Under the pieces are notes generated by a model. The model made no database searches. It was not told where the DNA came from and saw nothing but the letters and a program-made list of their open reading frames with translations. A stretch of 64,000 bases of DNA. Source: Metallyticus violacea (lineage: Eukaryota > Arthropoda > Insecta > Mantodea > Metallyticidae). How positions within the stretch are numbered: the stretch's first letter is position 1; each line of letters starts with the position of its first letter. Location of the stretch: the NCBI GenBank assembly GCA_030762175.1, contig CM060841.1, forward strand, positions 5,591,501 to 5,655,500, written 5' to 3'. The translations under genes were made by a program, and so were the position numbers. This document shows positions 1 through 11,597 of the stretch, one piece after another.

Positions 1-907
1 AACAAATCAACAAATCAACCTTATTGTAATATTGATATAATATTGAAATAATGGCGATAATGTAAAGGAAAAACATTTTAAAAGTATTTTAATCAAGGTA
101 AAAATAACACGTATTTGATAATTTATGTTAGTATAAGATATTCAGAACAAATGCCTAATTATAATATAGTTATATTTCATCGCAGAAACCCAACATAAAC
201 ATGTTCAATATATAAATAATAATTACTATATGTAGTTAACATGTAGAACCGTTCACTCTATATGAAACGGTATATAGGATGGCAACATATCGGCGAAATG
301 TACACTACTTTCATCTCCAAAGGAATTTGAAGGAATTGGCACATCAGGTCAATGATCTTTGCCCGAAGCACACTCGGGGCCGTTCATTCCGTAGCATCTT
401 GCTACTTGAGTTTTCCAACAATCATTATTCTAGATACCATGCTAAATCATAAAATCTTTATCTCTTCATTATCAAAAATATGCTACTAGCCAAGCTTTTC
501 AGTTGCAATAACACCTCTTTTACTGCAGTTCTGTCAACCAAAATGATCGGTCTGTTTTTATAAGGTTTTTTGATAAGATGGTGGAGAGACCTTGTTGACA
601 GAGAAGATCGAAATATTTTTGTATTTTTTCCAACAAAGAGCGGTTGTTATTTTTCACTTCATCGTTCATGATAGTTTCAATTGTTTTTTGTTGTTTTTAT
701 ATTGATTTTCTTTACTAATAGTACTTTTTAATATCCGTATAAGCCATTCTTGTGCCTAGTATCTCTGAAGGGCAGTGTCTATGAAGGGAAATGTTGCTTA
801 CTGACCCCTTTTGGGAGGCTTTGTTGTATTCCGATAAAACCATAACATCCTAGTCTGTTTAAGCAGTGGGTACAATATTTAAATCTGCTCTTTTCCGTTG
901 TTAAGGT
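1..907. other. AT-rich non-coding stretch
   Basis: No open frame, tRNA-like box or inverted repeat that I could support is visible here. The sequence is AT-rich with short runs of A and T. Confidence 0.5.
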
Positions 908-915
908 TTATATCT

Positions 916-1205
916 GACGGTCCTGGTGATGTAGCGGTAACCATACTTGTCTCTCCTAAACCCAATATCACGGGTTCGATCCCGGCAAGGACAGATGCAG
1001 TTTTTCAGGCGTAAAAATCCTTCGGAAGGGAAGTAAAGCCGCGGGTCCCCTGTCGTACATTTACGGCATGATAAAGAACCTCAAGCCTGAAAGAAGAGGC
1101 CTCTGAGCAGAATTTGTCGATCGTTTCACGCCCTGAATTGAATGGGATGCTGATGACCGGAGCTGTTAAAGAGCGTCCGTAAATAAACCAAACCAAAAAC
1201 CAAGA
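916..1205 (+). mobile_element. SINE-A copy, tRNA-derived, near full length
   Basis: A tRNA-derived SINE. The head reads as a tRNA, with an A-box-like GATGTAGCGGTAACC and a B box GGGTTCGATCCCG. In better-kept copies of this family the anticodon region (CCTCCTAA before the B box) resembles tRNA-Arg-CCT. The body carries the family hallmarks: a CCTTCGGAAGGGAAGTAAAG block, a CGTACATTTACGGCA block, a GCCTGAAAGAAGAGGCCTCT block and the 3' end GAGCGTCCGTAAATAAA. An 8-bp direct repeat TTATATCT at 908-915 and 1206-1213 is consistent with a target-site duplication. Such SINEs are transcribed by RNA polymerase III and mobilised by a partner LINE. The 63-codon frame on the opposite strand is an artefact of the SINE. 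Confidence 0.85.
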
Positions 1206-1213
1206 TTATATCT

Positions 1214-2124
1214 ATGAAAGCCAAACGGTGGCTTGAAAGTTTTTGATCGGTATATCAAACGCACAGTTTACTGTTTTGCATCACTTTTTACAATAACTGC
1301 TGTATTATCCGTGAAAAGTTATGTAATTCGCAATTTTATAAGCAAAACACCGTCACTTTCTACCCATATTTCGGTGTTGCTATAAGCGACAGTACAATTT
1401 TTCAAAGACAAATTATTATTCAATATTTCTCTTATGGATAAATACCAAAAAACTCGGCCATGATCAATTTGTCGAGTAGCTTGGGAAACCGGCCTAGGGC
1501 CAATGATGGCAACAGTAGCAAATCCATTTAATTATATAGCTATTTCATCCATATTCCATATCTCCACAAATAGTAATCAGAGTTAATGGGCACCAACATC
1601 AAACAGATCTCCCACGTTAATTAGCAGTAATTGTATGCTTCTCTAAACACCTCCGCGGTTTAGTGCTCAGCGTGTCTGTTGATCAAGTGATCGCGGACTT
1701 TACACTTTTGAAGAATTTGTCCGAAAGTAGTGTATCCATATATAGCTCCACCCAGCGGCGAAAGATAATTATCAGTCTTCTTAATGGGAAAATAGCAAAT
1801 CTGATTAAGAAGGCATAGGTTAAGACTGTCAAAGGTACTGGTCATGTTAACCTCAATGATGCCCTTAACTCTTTTTACGGATAAGCACGCATTATCAATT
1901 GATGTTAAGGGATTACTCATTAAGATATAAAATTGTGCTAAATTCCCAGTTAAATTTAGTAGTCGAACTGCCGGTTCCAACTTCAAAAAAACCAGTTAGT
2001 TTCTCTTTCTTCTAAAATGCATATTTCTTGTACAGGCGTGATCAACTGAAACCCGCCTCGACCATTTATTAATTTAATCGAATAAAATGAATTACAAACT
2101 AAACGCAAAAGTATCAATATTTAA
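1214..2124. other. Unassigned stretch with one open frame
   Basis: The minus strand holds a 108-codon open frame (1660-1986) with a C-terminus ending in LINRHAEH. I do not recognise it. There is no repeat signature, and flanking splice signals cannot be judged. A frame of this length is expected by chance in a window this size, so I do not call a gene. Confidence 0.3.
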
Positions 2125-2742
2125 GAAATAAAAGTAAGGTATTGTGAGATTACTCTGAGCAGTCAGATATGCGCCCCATTGCTTCCTCAAGCGTCGGATA
2201 TTGTGCGAAATAAAGGACCGCTTGGTTTGGTGTTTTTATTTACGGACGCTCTTTAATGTCTGAGGTCATCAGCGTCCCATTCAATCCAGGCTGATTTTGC
2301 TCAGAGTTCTCTTCTTTCAGGCTTGAGGTTCTAACGACTTTACTTCGCTTCGGATGCTTATGATTTTTACGCCCGAAAAAAATCCATCGATCCTGGCCGG
2401 GTTTGAACCAGTGATCTTGAGTTTAGTAGACAAGTATGGTTACCGCTACACCACCAGGATCGACAAAAGGACCACGATTGTTGCGCCAGCCAGTTTCACA
2501 CCTCAGCCTTGACTTCATAAACTTTGTGGAAATGCTTGCCTTTCAGAAATTTCTTGAGAGGTAACCGGTCGGCCGTTTTGTGACATCCTATCCGAAACGT
2601 GCCTGCCTAATCCTTCACTGTTGTCTTCGATAAGCATTTCTCACCACACATCGTACATTTCACTATGCTGAAGACCCTTCGCTGTCAGAAATTGAGTCAC
2701 AGCTCTTTGATCTACTTTTGGCAGATTTGGAATTGCATCCAT
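2125..2742 (-). pseudogene. Internally deleted mariner transposase, split by a SINE
   Basis: Read on the minus strand, the frame starts at the ATG at 2742-2740 and gives MDAIPNLPKVDQRAVTQFLT followed by a degenerate first helix-turn-helix region (CLSKTTVKD, then a stop). This matches the N-terminus of mariner transposases. About 20 codons later the frame jumps to residues typical of the C-terminal end (LKKFLKGKHF, NWLAQQS, a closing RRLRKQWG...SAQ-like region). The central catalytic DD34D part is missing. SINE-A at 2220-2465 interrupts the C-terminal part. In-frame stops remain, so the copy is dead. Such deletion derivatives can still be cross-mobilised if the termini survive, but I could not identify termini here. 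Confidence 0.6.
2220..2465 (-). mobile_element. SINE-A copy inserted in a mariner relic
   Basis: Reverse-oriented SINE-A. On the plus strand it starts with the inverted 3' end (TTTATTTACGGACGCTC) and finishes with the inverted tRNA head (CCGGGTTTGAACCAGTGATC for the B box, then CTACACCACCAGGATCG). The direct repeat AAAGGACC at 2212-2219 and 2466-2473 looks like its target-site duplication. Removing the SINE lets the mariner C-terminal reading continue, which shows the mariner was there first. Confidence 0.85.
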
Positions 2743-3639
2743 GTTTGCAAAGCGCCCGCACAGCCAAATGACTACATCTCTTGTCAGGTTATGATGATCT
2801 ATATAGTTACCTCTTTTCCCACCGCATACCACCTTTGATTGGAACACAGCTGGTCGGGCAACGGAGACCGCGTGGGTTACGTCTTGTACATTTACTTTTA
2901 GGAAAGTATAGGAAGGTTGATACATTTCATTGAGTAGTCGGCAGCCGCTTACCAGGAACACCAGGTCTTCACAAATGGATGCCACAACGCATTGCATTCT
3001 GCCAAAAGCTATAAACAGAGTGCAACTGGGTGAAATAGTAATTTAATAAAGCGACACGTATAGTTTATTATTCTTGTATTAATGGCGCAAAGTCTTGAGT
3101 ATGTTTATTCTTCAGGAATGCATAGCTCGTGTGTGCTGGTGCCTTAGCATTTGGCTTGTAGTGTACCCCCAGCCTCTGAGACTGGTTTAAAGAATCATAA
3201 CGTAGCATTTCTTATTTCACTCAAATAATACTCTTCTAACCAATCGAATGGCACAGTGGGAACTCTAGATATTGGTCAGGGGTAATCCGACCTCACCAAA
3301 TCCTTTGCTGAACCATTGTCCGTGAGAATGCTGTATGTATTTTTGTTTGATAAGAGGACGAATCGATGGCAAACTAAGACTCGGCAATGTAATGTGCAAC
3401 AGCAGATAGACAGGCACAGACCGTTTCCCTTCCCCTCCTTTCCCTCCTTTCTCCTATTGTTGCGCCGGCCTCACCCAGCCAGTTTCAATTTCGTACATTT
3501 CCACAAGAAATATTACGTTTTAAAGATGCACGACATTGACTCCCTTGCCTATCCACCCATTTTTTTTTCTCTCTCTTCGTTCTGCTTGCTGTTTTTCTCA
3601 CTTATTTATGTGGTATGGCTTGGGTAGATACAGTCTGTG
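2743..3639. other. Unassigned stretch; pyrimidine-rich block 3420-3600
   Basis: This is probably the 5' flank of the mariner relic, then unrelated DNA. A plus-strand open frame (3316-3627) passes through a C/T-rich low-complexity segment and is not convincing as a gene. Confidence 0.3.
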
Positions 3640-4746
3640 TTCAAAGTTCAAAAGTAAATTTGGTGCAACTCCAACCACTTCGAGAGTGAGCAACATTTTC
3701 TGATAGCTACTGAGTTTTTATCATGTGCCTCTAATTGAAACTTCGCTATCTCCTTTTACATGAAGATTAAGTTGAAAAGCTGTGGTGATAAAGGCGAAAT
3801 GTGTATGTATATATTATGTGAACTGAATTTCTTGAAGGTCGACCAAAATCGATTATCATTCCAAAAATATACAGCTGTGCGCAAAATTATTGAAGAAGAT
3901 TGGCATGTGACTTACAATAAAATAGAGGCACCCTTAAGCATATCGAAGACTGCAGTATATTTGATTATGCAAGAACATTTAGCTGTGAAAAAGATCTGTT
4001 CCCGATACTTTCGACATAATTTGATCAGAGATAAAAAAAAATGCTCGTGGTAATAGGTGTAATAAAATGCTCAAAATTTTCCACCAAGGAACTGCAAAAT
4101 CCGTACAACATTTTAACAGGTGACAAAACTTGGATATATTTTTTATGAATCGGAAACTTAGCAACAATCAACTGTTTTGAGTATTCCAAGATGAACTGAA
4201 TCCCACAAAAGTGTTTTGTTCACGAAGCACTTCCGAGAAAATTATCGTTTGTTTCTTCGAGTACTGGACATGTCCCAACCATTCCTTTAGGGGATCGAAG
4301 AACAGTTAATGTTGAATGATATGCAACATTTTATTTGCCAGAAGTTACCAATGAAATCAGGAATAACAAATGAAAACCTTATCATCACCATGCCAGCTCT
4401 CACACAGCAGTCAAACAATTGATTATTTGAAGGAGAAAAACATCGAATTAATGTCTCATTGCCCGTATTTACCTGACTTATCTCCTAACCACTTAATTTG
4501 GTTCCGGAATGTCAATCAAAAAATGTGGGGACGCGATTTTCATCACCTCAAGAAGCTGTTGAAAGCTTTACAAACCATGTTTTTGAGATACCAACTTCAG
4601 AATGGAAAAAGGTTTCGAGAATTGGTTTGAACGAACACAAAAAATGTATAATCTTAAAGACTATTATTTTTAAAAGTAATAACACAGTTTGTTCCAAAAA
4701 TATTTTTCTTTCCTAGTTTTTGTAAAAACTTAGAAGTTAACCCTCG
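3640..4746 (+). mobile_element. Decayed mariner element
   Basis: The segment carries a mariner transposase in pieces. The right end is marked by CCCTCG followed by TA (4747-4748), which read inward is the common mariner terminal start CGAGGG. The left terminus is not recognisable and the start given is approximate. The downstream flank soon holds a truncated SINE-B (4810-4865). Confidence 0.65.
3830..4680 (+). pseudogene. Mariner transposase, multiply frameshifted
   Basis: A DDE transposase of the mariner family, which would cut and paste the element at TA sites. The N-terminal part shows the DNA-binding region (AVRKIIEEDWHVTYNKIE then ISKTAVYLIMQEHL). A frameshift follows at an A-tract near 4030. 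The first catalytic aspartate survives in TGDKTW (Asp codon 4122-4124). The second catalytic region near 4382-4405 has lost the aspartate: only a HH..ASSH remnant remains after a small deletion. The third is changed to histidine (LSPNH, codon 4490-4492). The C-terminal tail (EAVESFTNHVFEIPTSEWKK) is recognisable in a shifted frame. It cannot be active. Confidence 0.75.
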
Positions 4747-4809
4747 TATATTGTTCACTATTTGCAATTTTTTCATATTCGTAGTTGCAGATTACAGGCA
4801 CCGCCCACA

Positions 4810-4865
4810 AACGTCTGTGGTGCCTCAGTAGTAAAAACGGGCGTTATTAAACACTACTCAAAAAA
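4810..4865 (+). mobile_element. SINE-B, 5'-truncated 3' end only
   Basis: Only the last 55-60 bp of SINE-B are present (GTGGTGCCTCAGTAGTAAAA, then GGGCGTTATTAAACACTACTC and an A run). The 12-bp direct repeats GCACCGCCCACA (4798-4809) and GCACCGCCCATA (4866-4877) differ at one base and bracket the fragment. This is what a 5'-truncated target-primed insertion would leave. Confidence 0.65.
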
Positions 4866-4877
4866 GCACCGCCCATA

Positions 4878-5741
4878 GATGACCAAGGGCTTGGAGTTCT
4901 ACTTAATGAGGCCGTTATCAACAGAAATATTAATATTGCGAATTTTTGCTGTTCACGACGTTTGGTATCTTTTAAAAAAAACTTCAATCATTTACCGTAA
5001 CTTCTGTTGAAATGGAATCAATTTCCGGTAGATATTAAGTTTCAGTTGTTCTAGGATGAGTGGGCTTGTTTTTATGTGATTAATTAGCTAACTGAGTTGC
5101 AACTGGCATGACATAGTTAAGCAGTCCTTTTGTCTACCGTAAATGCAAATACCACACGAGTGGCCGATACTTTTTCCACACTGCACTAGCAAAACAATTC
5201 CTTACCAAAATTTCATTTTTCAAGATTGCAAAGATTGCACGAACCCTCTCTTTAATTTAACTGTTAGTGCAAAATGGATCCAACCCATAATACTTTTTTA
5301 AAACACGTTGTAGCACTTCTTTGCTCAGCATTGCGTTATTTCATTATCAAGCGAAATAATTTGTGTACCTCATTGTTTTTGTATCCTTCCTTGCTGTCAG
5401 CTACGCTTTCATGCATATTGTGTCACATTAACAGGAAGTACTCTTTCTAAATTATCCTAAACGCTTACAGAAAGCCCAGGACATATAATGTTACAATTGA
5501 CTGAAAACTTATGATAGTCTGAAAAGAAATAATTTTATGTGAAAGAACTAGGAGAAACATTTTAAGTACCAGATGATTTTATTGTCTACCCATATAAAAA
5601 TACTTTTATTCCTTTTATTGTAGTTTGGCAATAATAATAATTTATTATCTGCAATATAAACTGTTAACATTTCAATACATATACGGCACTATATTGTTTT
5701 GGAAATAAAATAAAGAATACTGCAATATAATTAAAATAGTA

Positions 5742-5792
<51 letters not shown>

Positions 5793-8399
5793 CTAATTTT
5801 GCAGTAGAAAAGTTTTCAGATAGCACAGAACCCTAAATATAGCCACCATCTCTCAGATACATTGCGTCCGGTCGTATAACTAAATCCAACAAAGACATTA
5901 CAGCATGTTGATAATGTTTTAAAATGAATCCATCTGCAGGCCTATAATGTTTAGTGTAAATTTTCACTCCGGAGTTCTGAATGTTAAAATAACATGTTTC
6001 CGGGCTTTGAATCCCTGGTCTAGTAGTTATAGGTCGTTCATCTCCGTCTAACATTTTGTATAATGATTTCAAGATTTGTTACTGCTAAACCACTTAGCCC
6101 CACGCCTTCAAAGAAAGGGTGGTTGATTTTTTTACATCCATTTTTACATTGGCAACAAGTTTCAGAATAAACTTTGGAATAAATCGATATAATAATTGAT
6201 TTTATATTGCTAGGGGCAAATAAAATGAAAATACGATATAATGGTGCAAAATAATAAAATAAATCAATGCACAAATTTTGTTGTTTTAAATAAAATGTTA
6301 CGAGTTTTTTGTGTGGGAAGCAAATGCATAAGCATGTCCCTTATAATGCCGGTTTTGTAGATTACTAGTGCCCCTCTTGACGGCAACTTCTTCAACAGGT
6401 TTGTTATGAGAGGCAACAGCATTCAAAGGGGCACCGGTACGCAATTGAAATCATTCGCGACCCTAGAGCATTTTCTTATACACATGTTCTTGGTCGCGCA
6501 TTGGGAATGGATTAATTCAAACCATTTGTATGTTAGTGAGTCGCCAAGGTCTTTGTGTACTAAAGGAGTGGGGGAAGGAACTTGTTAGAAGAGGGGAGAG
6601 AGAAGCAGAACACTGATGCTTCATCATTAAACATCATTATAATAATTATGTCAGCAACTTCGGAAATCACGCATGATTATGTTGGAAGCTGGTGTCATGG
6701 CATTGCCAAACAGCAGTGGATAACATTATGGTCATAACTGGGTCCAGCGTTTTTAAGAGGAAGCAGAATAAATGTGAAAGACCAAAACGTATTACAGATA
6801 TAGGTGTGGGTGTGTAATAGTTCACAGTTTTAGAGAAAATCCTTTCATATATCTGTCTCTATAGAAACACAACCTTCAGGCAAGATATTTAAGACTCCAG
6901 TTTATAGGATCCATAACAGGAAATTAGCCCGAAAAATATCTGACAATTGAAAACTCGGCGGTTGTGTCTGATTTGCTCTGTAATTCCTTCGAAGGCATGA
7001 GGAACTCTGAGACACACAATATAAACCGACGAAAATAGTAGGGAGATAGAATCGCTGTCACACAAAATGTGAAGTGGCTAACATTGTTTTCTGGGGCTTA
7101 TGTCTCAAGGGAGTACGTAGAGGTCTTGAGAACTGTAAACTGTCCAGTGTTCAGGCTCCTTATTTCGCTGAAAATATGGAGGCAATCACGTGTTTCCAAG
7201 ATAATATCCGCATTCACACTTTCAAAGTAATCAGAGATTTACTCCTCTTCCGTGGCCTGATAAATCTCCAAATCTGAATGTTTTAGGCTGTCATGTTTAT
7301 TAATATGACAGTATAGCAGAAATAACGCCTGAAAGCTTACGTTTAAGAAAAGTAGGAAAGTTTACTGTTCCCATTTAAATTACCGGGTTACAAAAACAAG
7401 TGCATATATGTGAAGGAGTTATTACATTGTTTTTAAAAAATAAACGTATTATTGAGATTAACGTACCCCACCAATGAAAATTATTTTCTTTCTGTTATAA
7501 AGTATTATGGTGCTCATTATACAGTAAAATATGCGTTTCTTTTATTCTCATCAAGGACAGAAGCTAAATTCTTTTTAACATTAGCACAATAATTACAGAA
7601 ATATTATTTAGGATTTATGTGCAACAATGAAAAATGTTATGTATATTTGAAGCAGTCACTTTCGGATATGAAACAGTTGCAATAACTTATCTTATATGTG
7701 TTCTTACCATTTTAGCACTTTATGACACAAAGAAGACCCAAATTCGCATAATTTCTGAGAGCCTTGTTGGTGTCTTTGTCGCAATATGCGTCTGTCGGAG
7801 AAGTTGCCTATAGAGAACGGCGAGTGTAGTCAAAGTTCTTCAACTTGCAGTGTACTGAATATTCGAATGCTGGATAGTGGTTAGCTGAAGGCGCAGTCAT
7901 AATAGCAGTTAATAACCATTAAGAGGCGTTAAAAGTAATGCCGTGATATATGCTTTATGTGGTCAAAGAATGAGTGCAAATTATTTCCCCACGGTGAGAA
8001 TATGATATTAAATAATTATTTTACAGAACCGCTAGATACAATTACCATATATTTTATTTTTGCAAATGACTTGCTAAAATGTTTCAGGTAAAATTAATTA
8101 CTTTATCCAAATTTGTGTTTCTACATAACTAAAGTGCATTTGTTTATATAAATTGTATTGTATAAATTAAGCCTTAGCGTCTTTCTGAAAAACAATTTAA
8201 TTGCGTAGTTTAAATTAGCCAAAAAAACAGCAAAATTATCACATAGACTGGAGCAATTTCACATTAATCCGTAGAAAGGTAAGGGAGAACGGTGAAACTT
8301 TCGCATATAAAATATTTTATTATTTTTAACTATACAAAATACTTAGAAAAAATTACTCTTCTCGAAGTAAACATGCTACCCAAGTGTTTTTAATAGTAT
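4878..8399. other. AT-rich stretch with only unassigned small frames
   Basis: Overlapping minus-strand frames lie at 5833-6274. One of them (79 codons, ending VIRPDAMYLRDGGYI) is preceded on its strand by TTTAGCAG, which could be a splice acceptor, but I do not recognise the peptide. Small plus-strand frames at 6406 and 7074 are equally unassigned. No further repeat family is evident apart from the AAT microsatellite. Confidence 0.3.
5742..5792. repeat. (AAT)n microsatellite
   Basis: About 17 uninterrupted AAT units. (ATT)n tails end LINEs elsewhere in this window, so this could mark a minus-strand LINE 3' end, but no LINE sequence is recognisable beside it. Confidence 0.9.
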
Positions 8400-8645
8400 C
8401 TAACGTCTGTTTTTACTACTGTGGAAATGCAAGTGGACACTGATGATACATAAAATGGAATGATAAATTGAGAAAGAATTTTTAACGTAGCAAGCGTACC
8501 ATGCTTAATTTATGGTACTCCACGATATTATCTATATGACTGAGGAAAAACTACAAAAAAAAATCTGTCAGGGAAGACAGTCCTAGTGGGACTTGAATCC
8601 AAGACCTCCCACTCAGAGTCCTTGTCTTAGCTATCTCGCTCACTG
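8400..8645 (-). mobile_element. SINE-B copy, diverged
   Basis: Reverse-oriented SINE-B with the family blocks in inverted order: TGGACACTGATGATACATAAAATGG, GATAAATTGAGAAAG, GACTGAGGAAAA, GACAGTCCTAGTGGGACTTG (degenerate B box) and a worn tRNA head near 8610-8645. More mutated than most copies, so probably old. Confidence 0.7.
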
Positions 8646-8861
8646 TATAAGATTTCTCAATATGCGAGGCAACCTCAGCAACTGCTATAGCCTAACTTAG
8701 ACAGGTGAAGATCACTTCTTATATGTATTTTCAGTATTACAACACTCTACTTCAATTTATGACGCATAAACCAGTCTTTAGTTTTTCCGTGATAAGTACA
8801 AAACTTTTTTTTCTTTTTTTTTTCTTTTTTCTTGGTTTCCCTTTATTTAACTTTCCTTACT

Positions 8862-9110
8862 TAAATACTACTTTCTTCGATAGGAATAGGTTCTGTCTTT
8901 TTGCTTCTAGTTTCCTTTTTCAACGATTCTTTGTAGACCCCAGACTCCCTCTGTCTTCGAACAGCTTTTCCAGATTTCTTCGGCTTCAGAACTGGCGAAA
9001 TGACCGCAGGTGTAACTTCAAATCTGTCTTTACTAACAGATTCTGGAACAGAGGCAGTGAATACTCGACGGCCCTGCATCATCTGAATCATCTGTAGGAA
9101 CAGTTTTACT
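8862..9110 (-). pseudogene. Pogo/Tigger-like transposase C-terminal fragment (tentative)
   Basis: A minus-strand frame reads FEVTPAVISPVLKPKKSGKA, then a basic stretch (RRQRESGVYKESLKKETRSKK). A V-T/S-P-x-x-I-x-P-x-P motif followed by Lys/Arg-rich sequence and a short hydroxylated tail is typical of the region after the DDE domain in pogo/Tigger/CENP-B-like transposases. An adjacent frame just upstream reads VPTDDSDDAGPSS, the acidic linker often found there, which implies a frameshift. No catalytic domain is visible upstream (9110-9480). It could instead be an unrelated basic frame. Confidence 0.4.
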
Positions 9111-9963
9111 TCCCTTGGAGGTTTAGAAGCTTCAGAACATTATCGTTAGTGGAAAATTCTTTTCGTTTGATATTCCGATGAAATTATCTTAGTGAAAATA
9201 TCAGGATTAAAGAGACAAATTGTTGATCCAATAAAACCACCAAGGAGGAAAAACATTTCTGTAAGCGATTTTAATTAAAGTGCCTAAAGAATAGTTTGAT
9301 TCGTCCAAACGTTCAAAGACCGTATCTGTTGCTTGTAAGAGAGGAAAGGAGAGTCAGCAAATTGATAGCATTCTCACAGCACGTTGCGATCACTTCACTG
9401 GTGTGACTAAAATGGACACCAGTGTCGCGTACTCTTTGCTGGGTCGAACACATTTAGTGAAATAACCTAAGACTCAATAAACAGGAAGTCTGATGAATAA
9501 GCTTTGAAAATAATTATCAGCTAACAACTGGGAGTTCATTCGTACTCGTGGGTACCCTAACATCACAGTAATAAACTTCCAGAGTATGTTTCTCAGTTGA
9601 CGTAACCCTTCCCACTTGTTTCTCCTATTGCTCTGCCATTGTTTTCATCGGGGTTTGAACCAGACTTATTCCAATTTCGTCAACATTGACACCTACATTT
9701 TCTCGTAAGTTTCTCAACAAATCAAAAACTCGTTCAACATTAGATCACCTGAAACCTGCGATTCTTCCCATGTTGGTTCTTAAGGAGTGCAGTGAAAAAG
9801 ACAGAGCTTTTTATAAAAGTTCCCAGCCGGTCAATAACAGTGTCTACATTTTTTACAACGTTGAAGGGTTGGTGCATTTTCGCCGCATATTAGTAGGCAA
9901 GTTTTCTCACTTCCTTATCTTTTAACCCAATTTAATTAGATGATCAAGCAATTGACTTACTTA
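9111..9963. other. Unassigned stretch
   Basis: A 79-codon plus-strand frame (9686-9925) is not recognisable. No repeat or RNA signature seen. Confidence 0.35.
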
Positions 9964-9976
9964 ATCCGGAAATAAA

Positions 9977-10271
9977 TTGATTGATTAACTTATTTATGGA
10001 CGCTGTTTAACAGCTCAGATCATCAGCGTCCCATTCAATTCAGGGCGTGAAACGGCCGACAAATTTTGCTCAGAGGCCTCTCTTTCAGGCTTTAGGTTCT
10101 TTATCGTGCCGTAAATGTACGACATGGGACCCACGGCTTTACTTCCCTTCCGAAGGAAACCATACTTAGGATTTGTACGCCCGAAAAAATCCATCGGTCC
10201 TGCCCGGGTTCGAACCCGCGATCTTGGGTTTAGGAGGCAAGTATGGTAACCACTACACCACCAGGACCGAC
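9977..10271 (-). mobile_element. SINE-A copy, full length
   Basis: A well-kept reverse-oriented SINE-A. The head has a near-consensus B box (GGGTTCGAACCCG read as tRNA) and an A-box-like TGGTGTAGTGGTTACC. A perfect 13-bp direct repeat ATCCGGAAATAAA at 9964-9976 and 10272-10284 is a clear target-site duplication. The minus-strand 109-codon frame here simply translates the SINE. Confidence 0.92.
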
Positions 10272-10372
10272 ATCCGGAAATAAAATAATGTTCAAAGTGC
10301 GCTCTGTTTTGAGCTCCTGGGAATGGGATATACCTTTTATCCATATTATAAAGTAGTCTCAGAAAGTGTTCG

Positions 10373-10694
10373 TTTCTTTTAAATAACAGATAAACTTAGG
10401 TTATTTTTCCTAATTCCAGAACAAGAGTGCTTAATTTCTCCTGATCGTATTTATTCTATTTTCTCCTCTTGTAAACTCTCTGAATTATTACCAAAAAACC
10501 CTACAGTACATATATTATATATTATAATATATATACAGCATTATTACCAAAAACGGCCGTAAGGTTTTAGGTAATAAATAATGCTGAGAGTTTACAAGGG
10601 GAGAAAATATGGTAAATGCAATAAGGAGAAATTAAGTACTGTTGTTCTGGAATTGGGAAAAAAATTTAAAAGTTTATCTGTTATTTAAAAGAAA
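10373..10694. mobile_element. Foldback (MITE-like) element with ~130-bp inverted arms
   Basis: The left end TTTCTTTTAAATAACAGATA is mirrored by TATCTGTTATTTAAAAGAAA at the right end. The match continues inward through AATTCCAGAACAA, TTAATTTCTCC, TTTTCTCC.CTTGTAAACTCT and GCATTATTACC-like blocks, with scattered mismatches. A short AT-rich centre (10500-10560) joins the arms. No coding capacity. The sequence outside the ends (GTAGTCTCAGAAAGTG) hints at a larger element, which I could not define. Confidence 0.7.
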
Positions 10695-10699
10695 TAAAT

Positions 10700-10722
10700 T
10701 TATATATATATATATATATATA
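10700..10722. repeat. (TA)n microsatellite
   Basis: About 11 TA units just outside the foldback element. Confidence 0.9.
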
Positions 10723-11561
10723 TCGATTTGATAAATATTTTATTATGTTTTAGTTCACGTAAAGCGCGCAACACAGGGAAAGTTTGGCAACAATTATGAA
10801 GAATTGCTTCATAGAAACTAACGAAAGGAACAAGGAAAAAATTAATGAATTTTTAAAGAAAGTCACGTTTTAGAAAATATTTTAAAAGCGTGTTACATTA
10901 CATTATGACATATGGAACTATACTTACATACCCACGTGCTAAAATTATTTTTGTAATAAATAGCTTATATTTCTCTAGGTGCACAAGCAATAGGTGTAGC
11001 CATTGTATAAACTGCTAAATACATGCGCCCAGTCTATCCTCACAAATATTACATACAAATTTATAAAACATTACGACCTTGTCCCATGTGACGAACTTTT
11101 CCCCACTTCATTTACACAACATTGAAATGAAACAATGTTTGCTAAGATAACCACAAACTCTGGCATTAATTAAACACGAACTTGAGTTGGAGTAAGAGGA
11201 TATGAAAACCGAGCATAATTCGGTTTGTAAACTTAACTGTATCGCTTTCCCTTATTACGCAGTGCTGCTCCCATAGAATCAGGCAATTACACCTGGCTTA
11301 AAATCGATTGGTTGGAAACACTACCTACTCCGTACATGAGATGCTGTCCGCCGGACAGTTTCTACGATTCATTGGTGCATTCTATTCAAAATTTAACTTA
11401 AACAATTGGGAAAATAATCATTCACCTCTCAGTAGTAGCAGTCGTATCTTTATTGTTATAAAATTCTATACACACATTACAAAAATATTTTATGCAAGGG
11501 TCGTAATGCTCAAGTGTGATACCAATTAGAAAGGAGGAAAAATAATAATACAAATAAAACT

Positions 11562-11564
<3 letters not shown>
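10723..11564. other. Unassigned AT-rich stretch
   Basis: A 73-codon plus-strand frame at 11308 is not recognisable. Nothing else seen. Confidence 0.35.

Positions 11565-11592
<28 letters not shown>
11565..11592. repeat. (TAA)n run at a LINE 3' end
   Basis: Read on the minus strand this is an (ATT)n tail directly after the LINE 3' UTR. Short tandem tails of this kind are known for several LINE clades. Confidence 0.8.

Positions 11593-11597
<5 letters not shown>

Noticed and set aside
10200..10271. Functional tRNA gene in the SINE-A head
   Set aside because: The tRNA-like part is always joined to the same SINE body and tail and lies inside target-site duplications. Arms are mispaired in most copies.
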